DNA of 24,217 nt from Acanthaster planci (GCF_001949145.1 NW_019091406.1:2422438-2446654); one strand, 5' to 3'; shown: positions 7,899 through 19,600, counted from the stretch's first letter. Numbers and translations: made by a program. The notes: generated from the letters alone by a model not told the origin.

Positions 7899-10800
7899 TT
7901 ATGAAATGTCCGTGTTTCCTTCCACAACCAGTTCATGGTATCCCGTCTCTTTATCCATTTCTCTCTTGAATACAACCTGGGGAAGTTGTCCTATCAAGAT
8001 CTCTGCTGTAGTGAAAACCTCCATGTTGCCTATAACATGCCCTCCTACAACCTGCCAAGCCATGATAAATGTGAAAAAAACATTGGAGATGGTAACAAGA
8101 TCTGATGAGCATCAAGTAAGACCAGCTTTGAGGATAGTGCATGTAACAATTAAAAATATCACACACCTGCAGCACAGACTTAGAAAGACTTACATGAGGG
8201 TCATGTTATAAATAAGGTGCCCAGTTTTTTCCTGTCTCCGTTACATCTGTCGAGTGATTTTGTAAGTTTAGAACATATTCGTAAATTTCCACAAACAATT
8301 TAGTAATACAAATTGCCTACCAAACATAAAGTTCAAGATATAACAGTGACAGAAAAGTTAAAAAATGGCACATGTACCATGATACAGTTTCTGAAAGGAC
8401 TCATGAAGGGGGGGTCTTGTCTAGAAATACTTTTGCCCCCAAAAGAACAGTTAAAATCTGTTGGGCATTCTCTGGAGGGAGGACAGGTTAGTGCTAACTG
8501 GCTCTTGCGGTGCTGGGCAACACTGCACTTCAACGATTTCAAAACTGAAGGTGCACATAAATATAACCCAAGTTGTAAAGTGAACCAATCATATCACGCT
8601 TCTATAAAAAAACCTTGGCATGGAACCAACAAGTCCTTCTGTAGAGGGTGCAGTCCACTAATTCAAGTGAGAATTTCTGCCCAGCTCATTAGCATGAAAA
8701 GTGCCCCCCCTCCCGTTTCTTTTGAAAAAGGAGATTGTTTGGTCCCCAAAATGGTGAGAACTCCCTGGGACTTTGGGCTTCCAGCTGAGACCAGAATGGA
8801 TTAAAAAATGGTCTTAAGTGGCCAAGAAAGTTGAGGGCTGCCAGCTGAAAAATGGCTACATGCAAAATTCGGAAATATCACTTTTCAGGGCATGATTTTG
8901 TTTAATGTGAATAGTTTAAAATGTAATCAGTTAACCCACAAAAAAATTTGAAAAGAAATTAAAGATTAGGGACTAGACAATAATTTCATTTGTTTCAGAG
9001 CCCCAAGAGATGTTGGTATGCATGCACTTTGGGCCCTGAATAATGCTGATTTTACACTGTCTTCAATGGAGTTTGAATTGGTGGACTGCACCCTTTAAGG
9101 TACATTCAACTCAACACTCCCTCTCCTTAAAGACCATCGACTGCACTTGGCGCAATAGTCCACATGAGACAACTTAGTACTTTCAACATTCTCTGGCAAT
9201 GGGGGAGGGGGCAACATACCTTCCCTTCTTCATCTGCCAGGGAAGCATGAAGGTGCATACCAGCAGTGGATACTGTCCCGACCAGTGACACAATCTCATG
9301 ATTAGTGTTAAGCTTCACCACCTGGAAATAGTACATTTTCCCCCAAATTATTTCACCACAGCCGGTCTACAAGTAGTAGAAGAACTGATACGTGGAAGGC
9401 AATCAACGATAATGTCTCATTTCAAAACTCACTCCAGGTATGCATTAGATTTAAAAGTTAAAGGTATGCAGCATTTTATAAGTTTTTAAGTATCACTCTT
9501 GCTACCAGATATCTGGTCACAAGAACATTTTTGCCCATAAAACTAGGTCTATTATTTGCCACATGACCCCAAACCATTTTCTAGATGGGTCACTCCATGA
9601 GGTTGGGGCACAATTTGTGACGGTGTCCTTGTTAATGGGTAACTTTTACCACCTGTCATGACCTGTAGAGTAGGAAATTTACTCTGTAAAAATAACACAC
9701 ACCTCTGTATTCAGCCTTACAAAGATATATAACAATGTCAATTTGGAATCCACATTTGGAATCCACATGCAGGGAGATAGCTGTTCATTTTTACGGAACC
9801 CATGTAACAATTGACACTGTCACAAAAAATTCTGCCCTAACCTCATGGAATGACCCAGATACCACGATCTAGCACATGTCCAGATGAATACACACTCCTT
9901 CATCACATCTTTAATGCTATAGTGAGACCTACACTGTGTACAATGTACATGCAGTTTGCGATGCATGCATTTGAGAATGAGACGTGTGGCTGAAGGTTGG
10001 CCGTAACAAATCACCCAGTTGGTTCTTTTTTTAAATCATGTACTCATAAAAAAGTTATCCCTCAAGTCATGAAGTGGGGATTATCAATGAACAAAAACCA
10101 TAGAGGCTTAACAGGCTAACTGATGAAGTACACAGAAAAAGCTAACTGGTTCTCATGCCCAGTTCATCTGTTCACAGTTAGAAATCAGTGCACTCCAGGC
10201 AAAGAAGGTATGATTGAGTTTAACGTCAAATATGAAGAGAGAGTGGGCCTCTTCATAACACTGTAGATTTTGAAAAGAGGGGTAGGCAGTCTAGAAATGA
10301 GAACATTAATCATGCAGGAATGTGTACTATCCTCGCCCATTAGCCCTAAATCTGTCAGCAGCCAATAACCTTAACCACTTCGTGCCGGGGGGGGGCATTT
10401 TTCAATGTTGATGATGCTGGGCCGGCATGACTAGCATTTTTTCCGTTGTCAAAATCCTTCAAAAATTCATCATTCCATTTAACCGTCGTTTATAGCCGCA
10501 CCAAGTAATCTTCAGGCACTACTCTAAAGTTGACAGGTGACCTTCATTGACGNNNNNNNNNNNNNNNNNNNNNNNNNNNNNNNNNNNNNNNNNNNNNNNN
10601 NNNNNNNNNNNNNNNNNNNNNNNNNNNNNNNNNNNNNNNNNNNNNNNNNNNNNNNNNNNNNNNNNNNNNNNNNNNNNNNNNNNNNNNNNNNNNNNNNNNN
10701 NNNNNNNNNNNNNNNNNNNNNNNNNNNNNNNNNNNNNNNNNNNNNNNNNNNNNNNNNNNNNNNNNNNNNNNNNNNNNNNNNNCACCACTTTTGAGAGTGA

Positions 10801-13800
10801 AAAATGCCGGTAATGCCAAGCAGCCTGGTCTTTTGTTCGGAGTACGGTCTTTTGTTACAGGGCCCTGTTTCTTCTGTCCGAGTTTGGAGACCCCGGCCAC
10901 GCATATAAACCATACAGCTCTGATTTCGGAGTCCCCGGCTGGTAGTGGATAAACAATACCCGAGGAGTAAGAGTCAAGGCAAAAGTTTCTGAGAGCAAAA
11001 AGGAACAGCGGTGGTATCTAAACGTCCATGAAATTGATTTTGTTATGTACATGTTTCGTCAATTTATTCATAATGAGGCTCACCGTTGTCGAGTCGGCCA
11101 GCCTCAGCTCGGCACACCTGACACTTCCAACACAGGAAAGGATGCAGGCAGCCTGGATGCCTTTCTCCTCTGCCAACCTCCTCAGGGATTCCTTTATCTC
11201 ATCCCCTGGATGCAGCCTAAGAGCTAGACATCTCAGGGAGGAACTGTTGACCTTTGGTGTTCTGAGTGGCTGACCTGGAGTAGACTGTCCCTGGCTAGAC
11301 AACCTTTCTGCTTTGGCATACTACAGATAATAAAAGAGAAACCTTGATCAAGATTCTCTCCTGCATGTGTTACATTCCTATGCCCGCCCAAATTAAATGG
11401 AGTCATGCTATAGTTTAATTATTACATGAACGGCTACTGCACAATAAAAAGTTCTGGAAGAATCACCTGTATACGTGTACTCATAAACTGTGTGTAATCT
11501 TACAATGTATAAATGTGTACAAAGTCAAAGAAGAAAGCTTAAGAGAAAACTCAAAGATTCAGGATCAGATAACTGGGAAATTGGTTTATTTCTGTCAATC
11601 TTATCTAATCCTTAAACAGAGAAAAGATACATTTCCCGAGTATTGACAATGAAGTAATATCACTGCTAGGCAAAGGGTACAGCCAGTCAACCCCATCATT
11701 TGGTGGCTGACCATTCCACAAATCTAGCAACGTACCTGGCCTTCCTCAATACCAACCGGCCTATTAGCTGCATGACAATCAGGCATAGTGCGGTTGACCG
11801 ACTGGTCACTTCCCTGTGATGGCTGGTCGTGATTTGAATGATGCTGCATGTCCGAATGGGCCAGTCGAACGGGGTACACCTTGGATGATTGAGATGACCT
11901 CCCTGAGCTGTTTTGCAAGAACATCTGAAAAAGACAAATGCACCAGGGGTATGTATACTAGCAGGTCAAACATACTGGCATCAAGTTAAAAAATCCATCG
12001 TGAGTTTCTCTCTGTAAGACCAGAAAATGTAATGGATGCTTCTTAATACACATCTACTAATGAGTTGAAAGCATAACTCACAGCCTTTCTCCTGTTAAAA
12101 ACAAAGTCGAGATTTCATCTACAGGAGCATCTATTAAGTCATTATGCCAAAGAACATTCCGATGACACTGCTTATTCGAAACAGAGACACTTGAGACAGC
12201 ATATTCTCTGGGAAAATATGGCAAAAAAACGCAGCAGAAATAAACGTTATTCCTTACAGGAACATTCCAGTGGGAGCAGGAATGTTTCAACTTTTTGAAA
12301 GGTCCCATACATAATCTTTACTGCACAAAAGCATAAGGAATGCAGGGTGCCAGATGTACTACTCTGACAGTGGAAGTGTACACAAATGCCCTTTCTTATT
12401 AGCCACTTAAAATGTGCATGTAACATTTAAAATGCATTCACAGTACACGTATCTGCATGAGAAAACTGAAAAGAAGTTTACAAGTCAACTTCACTGCATA
12501 ATGACAACGGGCAGCTCGCTGCAGTACCACAATTTCTTTTGAGTTGTAAAAGTGATGCTGAGAAGGGCAATGGTTCTACACTTGAATTAATGTATCACTG
12601 TCATCATCAAAAAGTTTGGAAATTTAACCTGCCCTGTTTAAAGTCTGAGCTCCTCACCTCAAACAGTCGGACCTCGTGCTCCTTGCTGAGTCTTTCCCTT
12701 CGCTCCTCGGCCGCCGACATCTGCTCCAGGAAAGACCGATTCAGCTCCAACACCGTGTCCTTCATCCTCTCCATGTTCTCCTGGTTAAGCTGCTGCAAGG
12801 CGGCCAGGCTTGTCGCCCCGGACTCTGCTCTCTTCCTGTCTGTGTACGTCCTGTGAAGCTCCGGGGAGTAGATGTGAGGGGCCAACACTCTCTCTGGGCC
12901 ATGACTCTGTGTGGTGTCTCCCGAGTCGTACTCACGAGGCTCGACATCACTCAAAGTAGCTCCATCTGTCCAATATGCAATATCAGTTGTGAAAACATTA
13001 CTAAATCTTGAATTATAGAAATTTGTGAGCATTATTCAGGGGTTTAGATAATTTCACTCAAGCCAAGAGTACAATACCCATTTCCTTGCTTGGAGTAGAG
13101 TACTCTTTTGCCCTCAGTATTGTTTAGTCTTGTACCCTTCTTCATGAGAGGCAGAGTGCTATACTCCCTAAGAGGAGTACCAGTGCTATGTGAGCTAGTC
13201 CTTTTGCCTTAGTAAATATAAAGATACTTGTTATTTATCTTAAAAACACAGTAAAAAATCAGTGCTTAGGGATAGCCATGAACTCATGACACCGTAGACA
13301 AAAATCACATAACTCTGTATCCACCCGTGTACGGTGGCACATGTGAAGCTACTGCGTGCGGACATCATGTAGACCGGCCTCCTTATGCACACGCCTGGCA
13401 GTGGCCATTTGGAAAATCAAAGTGCACTTCATCACTTGGTCGTCAAATGCGCTCACACTCACAATCTAAACCATGTAAACCTCAAGGTGTTTCAGACAAA
13501 AATGATACGTAGTTTATCAAAGATGTACAGGAAAGCCTCTAAAATGCCACTTGAAAAAATGCCCCTCTTTAGCGGATTAAAACTTGCTGAAAACTTCATG
13601 TTTTTTTCACGGAACTTTCAATGAGGAGTTCTGACAACTCAAAACCCTATCCATCAATGAAATTAGTGTGGTCCCCGCAGGTTACAAATTAATTTTACTG
13701 CATCGTGTCTTCGGGGAGTCTGGTGACCAAGTTTCTGTACACAAAAATGATCCATGTGCACAACGCTTGTGCAGTAGCCCATTTCGGGCTACTACTGCAT

Positions 13801-14517
13801 TCTAAACACAAAACCTACATGCACATGTACATGTAACGTGCTTTGCTTTGGGTCTTTCCCATCAATTCAGGATTTTCTGAATAATTTATCATGGTTATGC
13901 ATGGAATAGCAAGCTAAATTCAGAAAAACATGAACAAACGGTTTCAGTAGCATCCACTACAAATGTTAATATTAAGGGACAAAGTACACATCCTAGAACC
14001 TCCCGCTCTAAACTACAAGTACCACACTATTTTCACATGTTTGTTAAACTTCTCAGTAAAATTTACCAATGCTGCAGCCATCATTTAATGTGCCATTGTC
14101 TTCACCATCTTTATTCTCAGTGGGGAATATTTCTCCTTCGTGCCCACCAAACTCTCCAGGATTGTTCTGGTAATCCTGGCCCCAGACCCTCTCCAGCTCC
14201 TCAAAGAAGAGACTGGACTGCCGGCTGACAGACCTGCTGCACCGGCCGTTGCCCAGCTTGAGCTCACGGAAGCCCTTGCGCAGGTTTTTGGTCTTGTTCC
14301 TGCACTGGGCCGGGGTCCGGTAGACACCGTGCTCCCGCAGTCGTTGGCAGATCTCGTCATAGACCGTGTTGTTTCTGAAGATGCTCCTGAGTTTCCGCTG
14401 TATGCTGGGGTCTCCCCAGATGGAGATGAGGTGTCTGGTGTCTTCAACAGTCCAGATTTCACCACGTCCACTGTCCTCATGAGGCTTAACATTAGCTTTC
14501 ACATCCTGGGTGGCCAT
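7899..14517 (-). CDS. Trihelix (Myb/SANT-like) - coiled coil - PPC/DUF296 domain protein, six exons, complete
   Basis: Exons in transcript order: 14517-14067, 12965-12658, 11924-11736, 11320-11084, 9321-9220, 8051-7899. They total 1440 bp, 479 residues plus TAA. Every junction has GT and AG and keeps frame; the first split codon is G/AT, all others are phase 0. Residues about 21-113 match the trihelix Myb_DNA-bind_4 family (IWTVEDTRHLISIWGD, then RTPAQCRNKTKNLRKGFRELK, then FFEELERVWG). Residues about 203-253 form a charged coiled coil (LAALQQLNQENMERMKD onward). Residues 254-345 are polar and probably disordered. Residues about 346-475 are a full PPC/DUF296 domain (ALRLHPGDEIKESL, ILSCVGSV, HEIVSLVGTVS, HLHASLADEEGK, VVGGHVIG, VFTTAEILIG). 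Start: the ATG is preceded by an in-frame TAG (14520-14518). Inferred role: a nuclear, multimeric DNA-binding regulator, since trihelix domains bind DNA and plant PPC domains form trimers; the function is unknown. The N gap lies in intron 4, so it does not affect the coding sequence. Confidence 0.87.
8052..9219 (-). other. Intron 5 of the trihelix-PPC gene
   Basis: Donor GTATGT after GGGAAG, acceptor GGCTTGGCAG, phase 0. It interrupts the PPC domain between EEGK and VVGGH. The plus-strand open frame at 8313-8804 (163 codons) lies entirely inside it; its product shows no recognisable domain and is treated as chance. Confidence 0.75.
9587..9856. mobile_element. MITE-like element with about 40-bp terminal inverted repeats
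   Basis: The left arm 9587-9626 starts GGGTCACTCCATGAGGTT and ends GTGACGGTGTC. It is repeated inverted at 9813-9856, starting GACACTGTCAC and ending AACCTCATGGAATGACCC. Only a few bases and a short gap differ. Both outer flanks read AGAT (9583-9586 and 9857-9860), a possible 4-bp target duplication. The centre includes a 13-bp tandem duplication, ATTTGGAATCCAC, at 9741-9766. It has no coding capacity. Confidence 0.65.
10371..10815. mobile_element. Possible third TTAA-flanked repeat, broken by the N gap
   Basis: TTAACCACTTCGTGCCGG (10371-10388) resembles the termini of the copies at 1645 and 6800. GGCATTTTTCA near 10395-10405 has an inverted partner TGAAAAATGCCGG near 10799-10811, beyond the N run. 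The interior is mostly unknown and the right end is uncertain. Confidence 0.3.
10553..10782. other. Assembly gap, 230 N
   Basis: A run of 230 undetermined bases inside intron 4 of the trihelix-PPC gene. Inverted sequences lie on both sides (10395-10405 and 10799-10811), so a hairpin-forming repeat may have caused the gap. Confidence 0.99.
11321..11735 (-). other. Intron 3 of the trihelix-PPC gene
   Basis: Donor GTACGT after GGCCAG, acceptor ATTATCTGTAG, phase 0. AT-rich; no element recognised. Confidence 0.75.
11925..12657 (-). other. Intron 2 of the trihelix-PPC gene
   Basis: Donor GTGAGG after TTTGAG, acceptor GTCTTTTTCAG, phase 0. The following exon begins with ATG. No element recognised. 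Confidence 0.75.
12966..14066 (-). other. Intron 1 of the trihelix-PPC gene
   Basis: Donor GTAAAT after ATTG (phase 1), acceptor ATATTGGACAG. The rest is AT-rich sequence with a few TACATGTA-type words (13818-13834); no gene or clear element recognised. Confidence 0.7.
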
Positions 14518-16682
14518 CTACATGTACATTTGCATTCATGTGTTAAAACCGAAGAGATCAGATAAAATATGCAAAGTACACTAGATGATCTTAAAATTCA
14601 TAACCAGTCCAAGAGAACTGCTTTGTGCACTAAATTAAGCCATTTTTGCTAGAGTACATTGTAACTGTGTTCATGTTATTGATATACATGTACATGTAGA
14701 GCCAAAAAGGGGAAACTTCATAGGCAACACAAGGGTGCCACTACATGTACATGTACATATCCCCCTCCCGGAAAATATTGAAATTAAAATGAAAAAGTGA
14801 AAAAAGAGATATCAGAGAAGATAAAAATCACCAAGTTGCTTGAAAAAAAAAACCAACAACATGTATTTCGGAACTAACCCCCCTCCAGCATACATGTACA
14901 TGTAACAGAGGGATTACACTTTATGTTTTCAGTGGTTCCTTGCTATGTTAAAGGAAAAGCTATGGTTGGTCATTAGAAGGGAAGTGTATTGGGCCAATCA
15001 TTGTGCGGCTATCATTTGCTGTTGACAGGAAAGCAAGAAGGAAAAGATAGGAGCTGTGTTGCGACTGGTCAAACGGTCATGCTGCTGAGAGTGATGGAGA
15101 GAACACATGAGCGTGGATGGGCAAAACAGTCATGAATTTCACCATTTTAATAATATAAGGGGAATAAACCTCCCTATCAGTCATCTTACCTCACCAAGAT
15201 GCCATGTATAAAATTTTGTTGCACAGATATACATGTGTGTGATGGCAGATTAAGTTTGCGCAATCAAAACAGCTAAACCTGTGTTTATGCGAGCTTGTAT
15301 GCCACTTCATGTACATGTATCTGTAAGGTTTGTATAAATCTATTCTCATGGTTGGACATCCAGGAACTTCAGTACATTATTCAAAAGCACAAAGGGTAAA
15401 TTTTCCCCTTTGCTGCGTGCTGAAAGTCTGTATGTAGTCAGACATCATGTTGACTGCAAGAATCAGTTCTGGCATGTCTGGAAGCACAGTGTACATGTAG
15501 CCTAGGCCAAGATAGAAATTTAATTTTTGTTTGAGAAATCCCAGTAATTTTGGCGGAAAAAAATGGTGCATTTTGACTTCACATCAGCAGTTGTGTACAA
15601 AGTCTAGGGGAGTGAAGAGAATTTTCCCAACAACATCGGTAAATTTTTCTCAGTCCAGAATTTGTGTCTTCCCAAGTCCAGCATTTCTGTAATGACTGAC
15701 TTTTATTGAGATGATATACCTACGATGAGAAAAGTGGAGTCAGGATGCAACATACAGCCATTTCGGCTTCCATTCCATTGACAAGATTGATGATATTGAG
15801 CCCTGAACTGTTGACGTGTTTGATTTTGTACTGTTTTCATGTTCACTAGCACTGCACCCCATTGGCCTACTTCCAGAACTGTACAGCAGGTATAGTAAGG
15901 TTTAAACCTTACAATTCTGGACGTACATGTACTGTGAGGCGCGGCCTACACATAGGCCTAAAAGCATGACAAGTAAAACAATACAACGAAGGTGATGACG
16001 CTGATCATGCCTACATGTACATCATGTACTTTCACACACAGTGACACACGCCTAGGCTACTTCTTGTAACATTTTAAAAATGGAACGAAATGTTCGCCTG
16101 TGCCTAGTTACGATACAGACACATGAAGAGATGACTATTGTTTCCTCTTCCAATTTTCCCTGGGAACCTACATACACGACAAGTACCTTTAGGCTTTATT
16201 TTCTGCAAGTTCCTGGTCCGCGGTCGTCCTCAGCTCAGCGAAAGCCCGAATTTCTTTCTGTTTCATTCATGTCATTGTCCAACATTAACAGGCCATAGAG
16301 GGCGTACTACTTCTGTGGCAGAGGGTAAAAGGAAAAAATCACATGGGTTTCTAGCTCCAAACGTCTAGTCCCTGCACTGTCAGTCTTTTAAATTAAATCT
16401 CTTTGTATCTAAAGGGCCCAACTAAAATTAAATATCCAAATAATACATCACATATAGGGAGTACGCCTGCATGTCAAACTGTCATGACTCCTGTGTGCTA
16501 TCGCGACAAGTCGCTGCTGTGCGGGGACTTTTATGATCTTCCCTCCGCTCCCTGATGAGAACGTGGAGATATTTTGAACACAAGCAAGACTCAACATATA
16601 TACATGTAGCTCCTGCTTGTAGATCTGCTATCATTTCAATTGAGTACTTCTGGTATCCATGCTCAGTGTCAGTGAGTGAGCA
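14518..16682. other. Intergenic region between the divergent trihelix-PPC and FBXO28 genes
   Basis: The two start codons point away from each other across 2.2 kb, which must hold both promoters and 5' UTRs unless further 5' exons exist. It is rich in the palindromic word TACATGTACATGTA (14685-14698, 14742-14759, 14891-14904). No open frame here resembles a known protein, and no clear TATA box was identified. Confidence 0.55.
14685..14904. repeat. Cluster of TACATGTACATGTA palindromes
   Basis: Three long runs of alternating TACATG units lie within 220 bp: 14685-14698, 14742-14759 and 14891-14904. Shorter forms are scattered through the window (for example 16014, 18109, 19757, 19938, 20089, 20833, 24198). 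The word equals its own reverse complement. I recall it as abundant in echinoderm and amphioxus DNA; its role is unknown. Confidence 0.6.
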
Positions 16683-19600
16683 ATGAGTGATCAGATTCAG
16701 CATATTCATGTTCAGAAAGCATCAACTTCAAGATGTGGCCTGGAGCCAAATGTGGCACTCAGTCACAGTCAAGAGAAGGAGCAAATTGGGATCGGATTGA
16801 TAGAACTTCCCGACGTGATTCTGTGGCAGATTTTGCGACATACTTCATATGAGCACATGAGTGAATTGAGACTGGTATACTGTCATGACTGTTGCTAACT
16901 TAAGCTGATTGGTCAATCTAGACAATTGACTGTACTACCCTGTAGCTAGCAGTAATCCCCATCATATTGGTCAATTCTGATAGAAATCTCAGACATTTTT
17001 CATGTTTTTATTCTGTACAAATTTACGACACACATTTCTGCCTATCCCTAGGCAACGCAACTACACAATGCGAAGGCATGACAGCCGCCTTGCATCATGC
17101 CGTTGCTTTGTGCCATTGCCTTCTTGCCTGCATGTTTGTACACACACGGCGCCTCGCCTCGTGCATCACATCGTGCCTTCGCCCGTCATGTCATGCTGTC
17201 TTATGTCCTTTCCATCTTTCTTACTTTTCTACGTAAACATCACTCCTTCCGTCACCTGGTTTGTCGCACCATTGCATGTCTTATCGTGTGTTGCAGTGTG
17301 CATCGTGTCGGGCTTCAGGTGACATTATACGTAACATGACACAATGCACAACACGACATACGATGGTGCGACGTGACGGGTAACGGAGTGAGCAACAACT
17401 TTTGCAAACCAAAAGAACAATAAGACAGCATGACGCAACAGGCAGCGGCACAATGTGACGCACAACGCAACGCATTGTTTGTGTACAAAAGTAATGACAA
17501 TGGCGGGACGGAACAGCGCGATCCCAGGGAGCCAACGTGCAGTAGTGCCATGTACATGTAGTCGCATCGCCTACATGTAGGAATAGGCAGAAATGTGTGT
17601 CATAAATAGTGTATTGTACCCTGTCAAAAATGCCTTTCACAGGCAGGAATTAAGAAAGGGGAATTCCATGTGAAAGATCCAGTTTACATGTCATCATGCT
17701 GTTAGTGACCTCATTATGAATCATGATTTAAAATCAAAAAGAAGTTTAACTAGTAAAAATGCTAGACAAATCAAAGGCAGTCACGCTTGTTATTTTAAAC
17801 TGTGTCTTTTTTCATTAGCTTCTCTTTGTCAAAGAATTACCAATGATAATGAGGTCATTAAAAGCAAGACCAACTTTTAAATTTGCCATGAAATTGCCAA
17901 AATGTTGATTGGCTAAAAATCAGTAATGTATCAACAGTTCAGGGTATGTGATCAGCTGACCAGTCACTGGTTGATTGATCTTGCAGATAAACGAGTCTCA
18001 CCCAATAATGTCCCACAATGCAAATGTTCTGGCCCTAACTGACTTTGTTAACAGGCCTCATTGGTTTGCCTTATTTTTGCAGGCTACATGTATTAAACAT
18101 TGAAAATGATGTACATGTAACTCCAACCCTAATGCTTATGGCATCGAAATTCCTAAATTACTTACGGGTACATTTGTAATACCATCTGTACTCCTCCCTT
18201 TTAAAGCAGTGAGATTTTCCTGTCATTGTGTTAAATTGATTCTGAAGGTATATGGCAAAATATTTCAGTTTCTTTCATGATTTGCAGCACTGGAATATTT
18301 TTAATGAAAAAGTCCGATTGCAACCCGAATTTCATCTCATGAATACAGATTCACACTTGTCAATGTAAGCATGGAACTAGAAAAAGACTTGCTCTCAGTA
18401 AAATTTCTAAGCACGCAGGTCAGAAATCCACTGCCAAAATTAAAATGATTTCATCAAAGCAGCATTCACGTGACAACTATCGATTCATTCAGAACCCAAT
18501 ATCTAGATACAAGATTACATGGAATTCACTGTTACCTCACTGTTGTCATAATGATGAAACCTCAATATTAAACTGGTCACAAACGTGAAGTTACAGAAAA
18601 ACAATTAGAAAATTTAAATTTCCAATGACCTTCATATTGCCACTAAGTAATCTGCAGGCTGTACGCAATTGACCCACCCGTTACTCCCCGCATGCTGAAA
18701 TTAAAAAGAAAATTTTCAGCAGGTTTTAATGTGGAATCTTGCAACAAAGAAGTGGTGCTAAATTTTCATATCATGAATGCAGTCATAATGTATTGTAATG
18801 CTCTCATGTTTTGAATACTTGTTGCTTTCTTATGCAGGTTTGCCGTCGTTTCAACCGTGTGTGCCAAGACATGCTCAGTCAAGGCAGTCGGCTGCTGAGC
18901 CGCTACCACGCCAAATGTTTTAAGAGCCTGAAGGCGCAGTTGCCCAAGCGGGAGTCAGAGAGGCGGGAACACCCCCTGGCCAAACGCTGCGACATACTGT
19001 CAGCGGTTGAGACACGGCTCTCACTTCTGTCAATGACCTACAGCAAGTACATGGATCTGCAGCTGTGCTGTTTCATCCCTGGCAAGGTAAAGTCCGGTGT
19101 CCATACATGTGTGGTTGTAACACCGACTGCACGCAAGACGTCAAGATGAAGACGTTAATGGGAAGAGGCTGAGTGATGTCATTCCACCCAAAATTTATAT
19201 ATATATTAAATGTAAATAAAATGACGTTTGAAAATAGGAAAAGTTTTCCATAAAATGCCCTTTTTTAGGTGGTAGTAATACCCCTTAAAGCCAAACTATT
19301 ACTTTATTTATGTTTTGCTGTTTTGTTGACAATTGGGGCTACATATGTTATTAGTAAGGAGAAAATTGGCAAAAAGAGTGGCTCTAAGCGAGGGAACATC
19401 ACTGTACACCCATTATGCCAGCCTGCATGTTTGTATAGACCTGCTCTGGCAACTCAACTCAGTTGGCAAAGCTGAACCAAGTTCGGTTTTGCTGACTGCT
19501 GCTGTCCCTGTTTGCGTCAGTTGCAACAAAGTGTTTCTGTATGATTGTGTATGGACATGATGGAGAGAAACCGATCGGCGACACTGTGCGTCTCTTTACA

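Larger units (their letters stand above)
9322..11083 (-). other. Intron 4 of the trihelix-PPC gene
   Basis: Donor GTGAGC after ACAACG, acceptor TACTATTTCCAG, phase 0, between LADSTT and VVKLNTNHEI. It contains an inverted-repeat element (9587-9856), the end of a TTAA-type element (10371 onward) and the 230-base N gap. No coding exon is visible, and the PPC domain is continuous across the junction. Confidence 0.75.

Noticed and set aside
8313-8804. Plus-strand open frame of 163 codons
   Set aside because: It lies wholly inside intron 5 of the trihelix-PPC gene on the other strand. It has no recognisable domain and no splice partners, and its composition looks like non-coding DNA.
10519-10913. 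Open frames running through the N run
   Set aside because: They consist mostly of undetermined bases, so the apparent length means nothing.
12676-13011. Plus-strand open frame opposite exon 2 of the trihelix-PPC gene
   Set aside because: Antisense shadow of the coiled-coil exon, which is confirmed by its splice sites and phase on the minus strand.
14085-14565. Overlapping open frames on both strands across the trihelix exon
   Set aside because: Shadows of the G+C-richer coding exon. Only the frame starting at 14517 gives the trihelix motif and the correct phase into exon 2.
17002-17640. Overlapping Cys/His-rich open frames on both strands
   Set aside because: They come from the C+T/A+G bias of the foldback arms, appear in several frames on both strands, and match no zinc-finger spacing.
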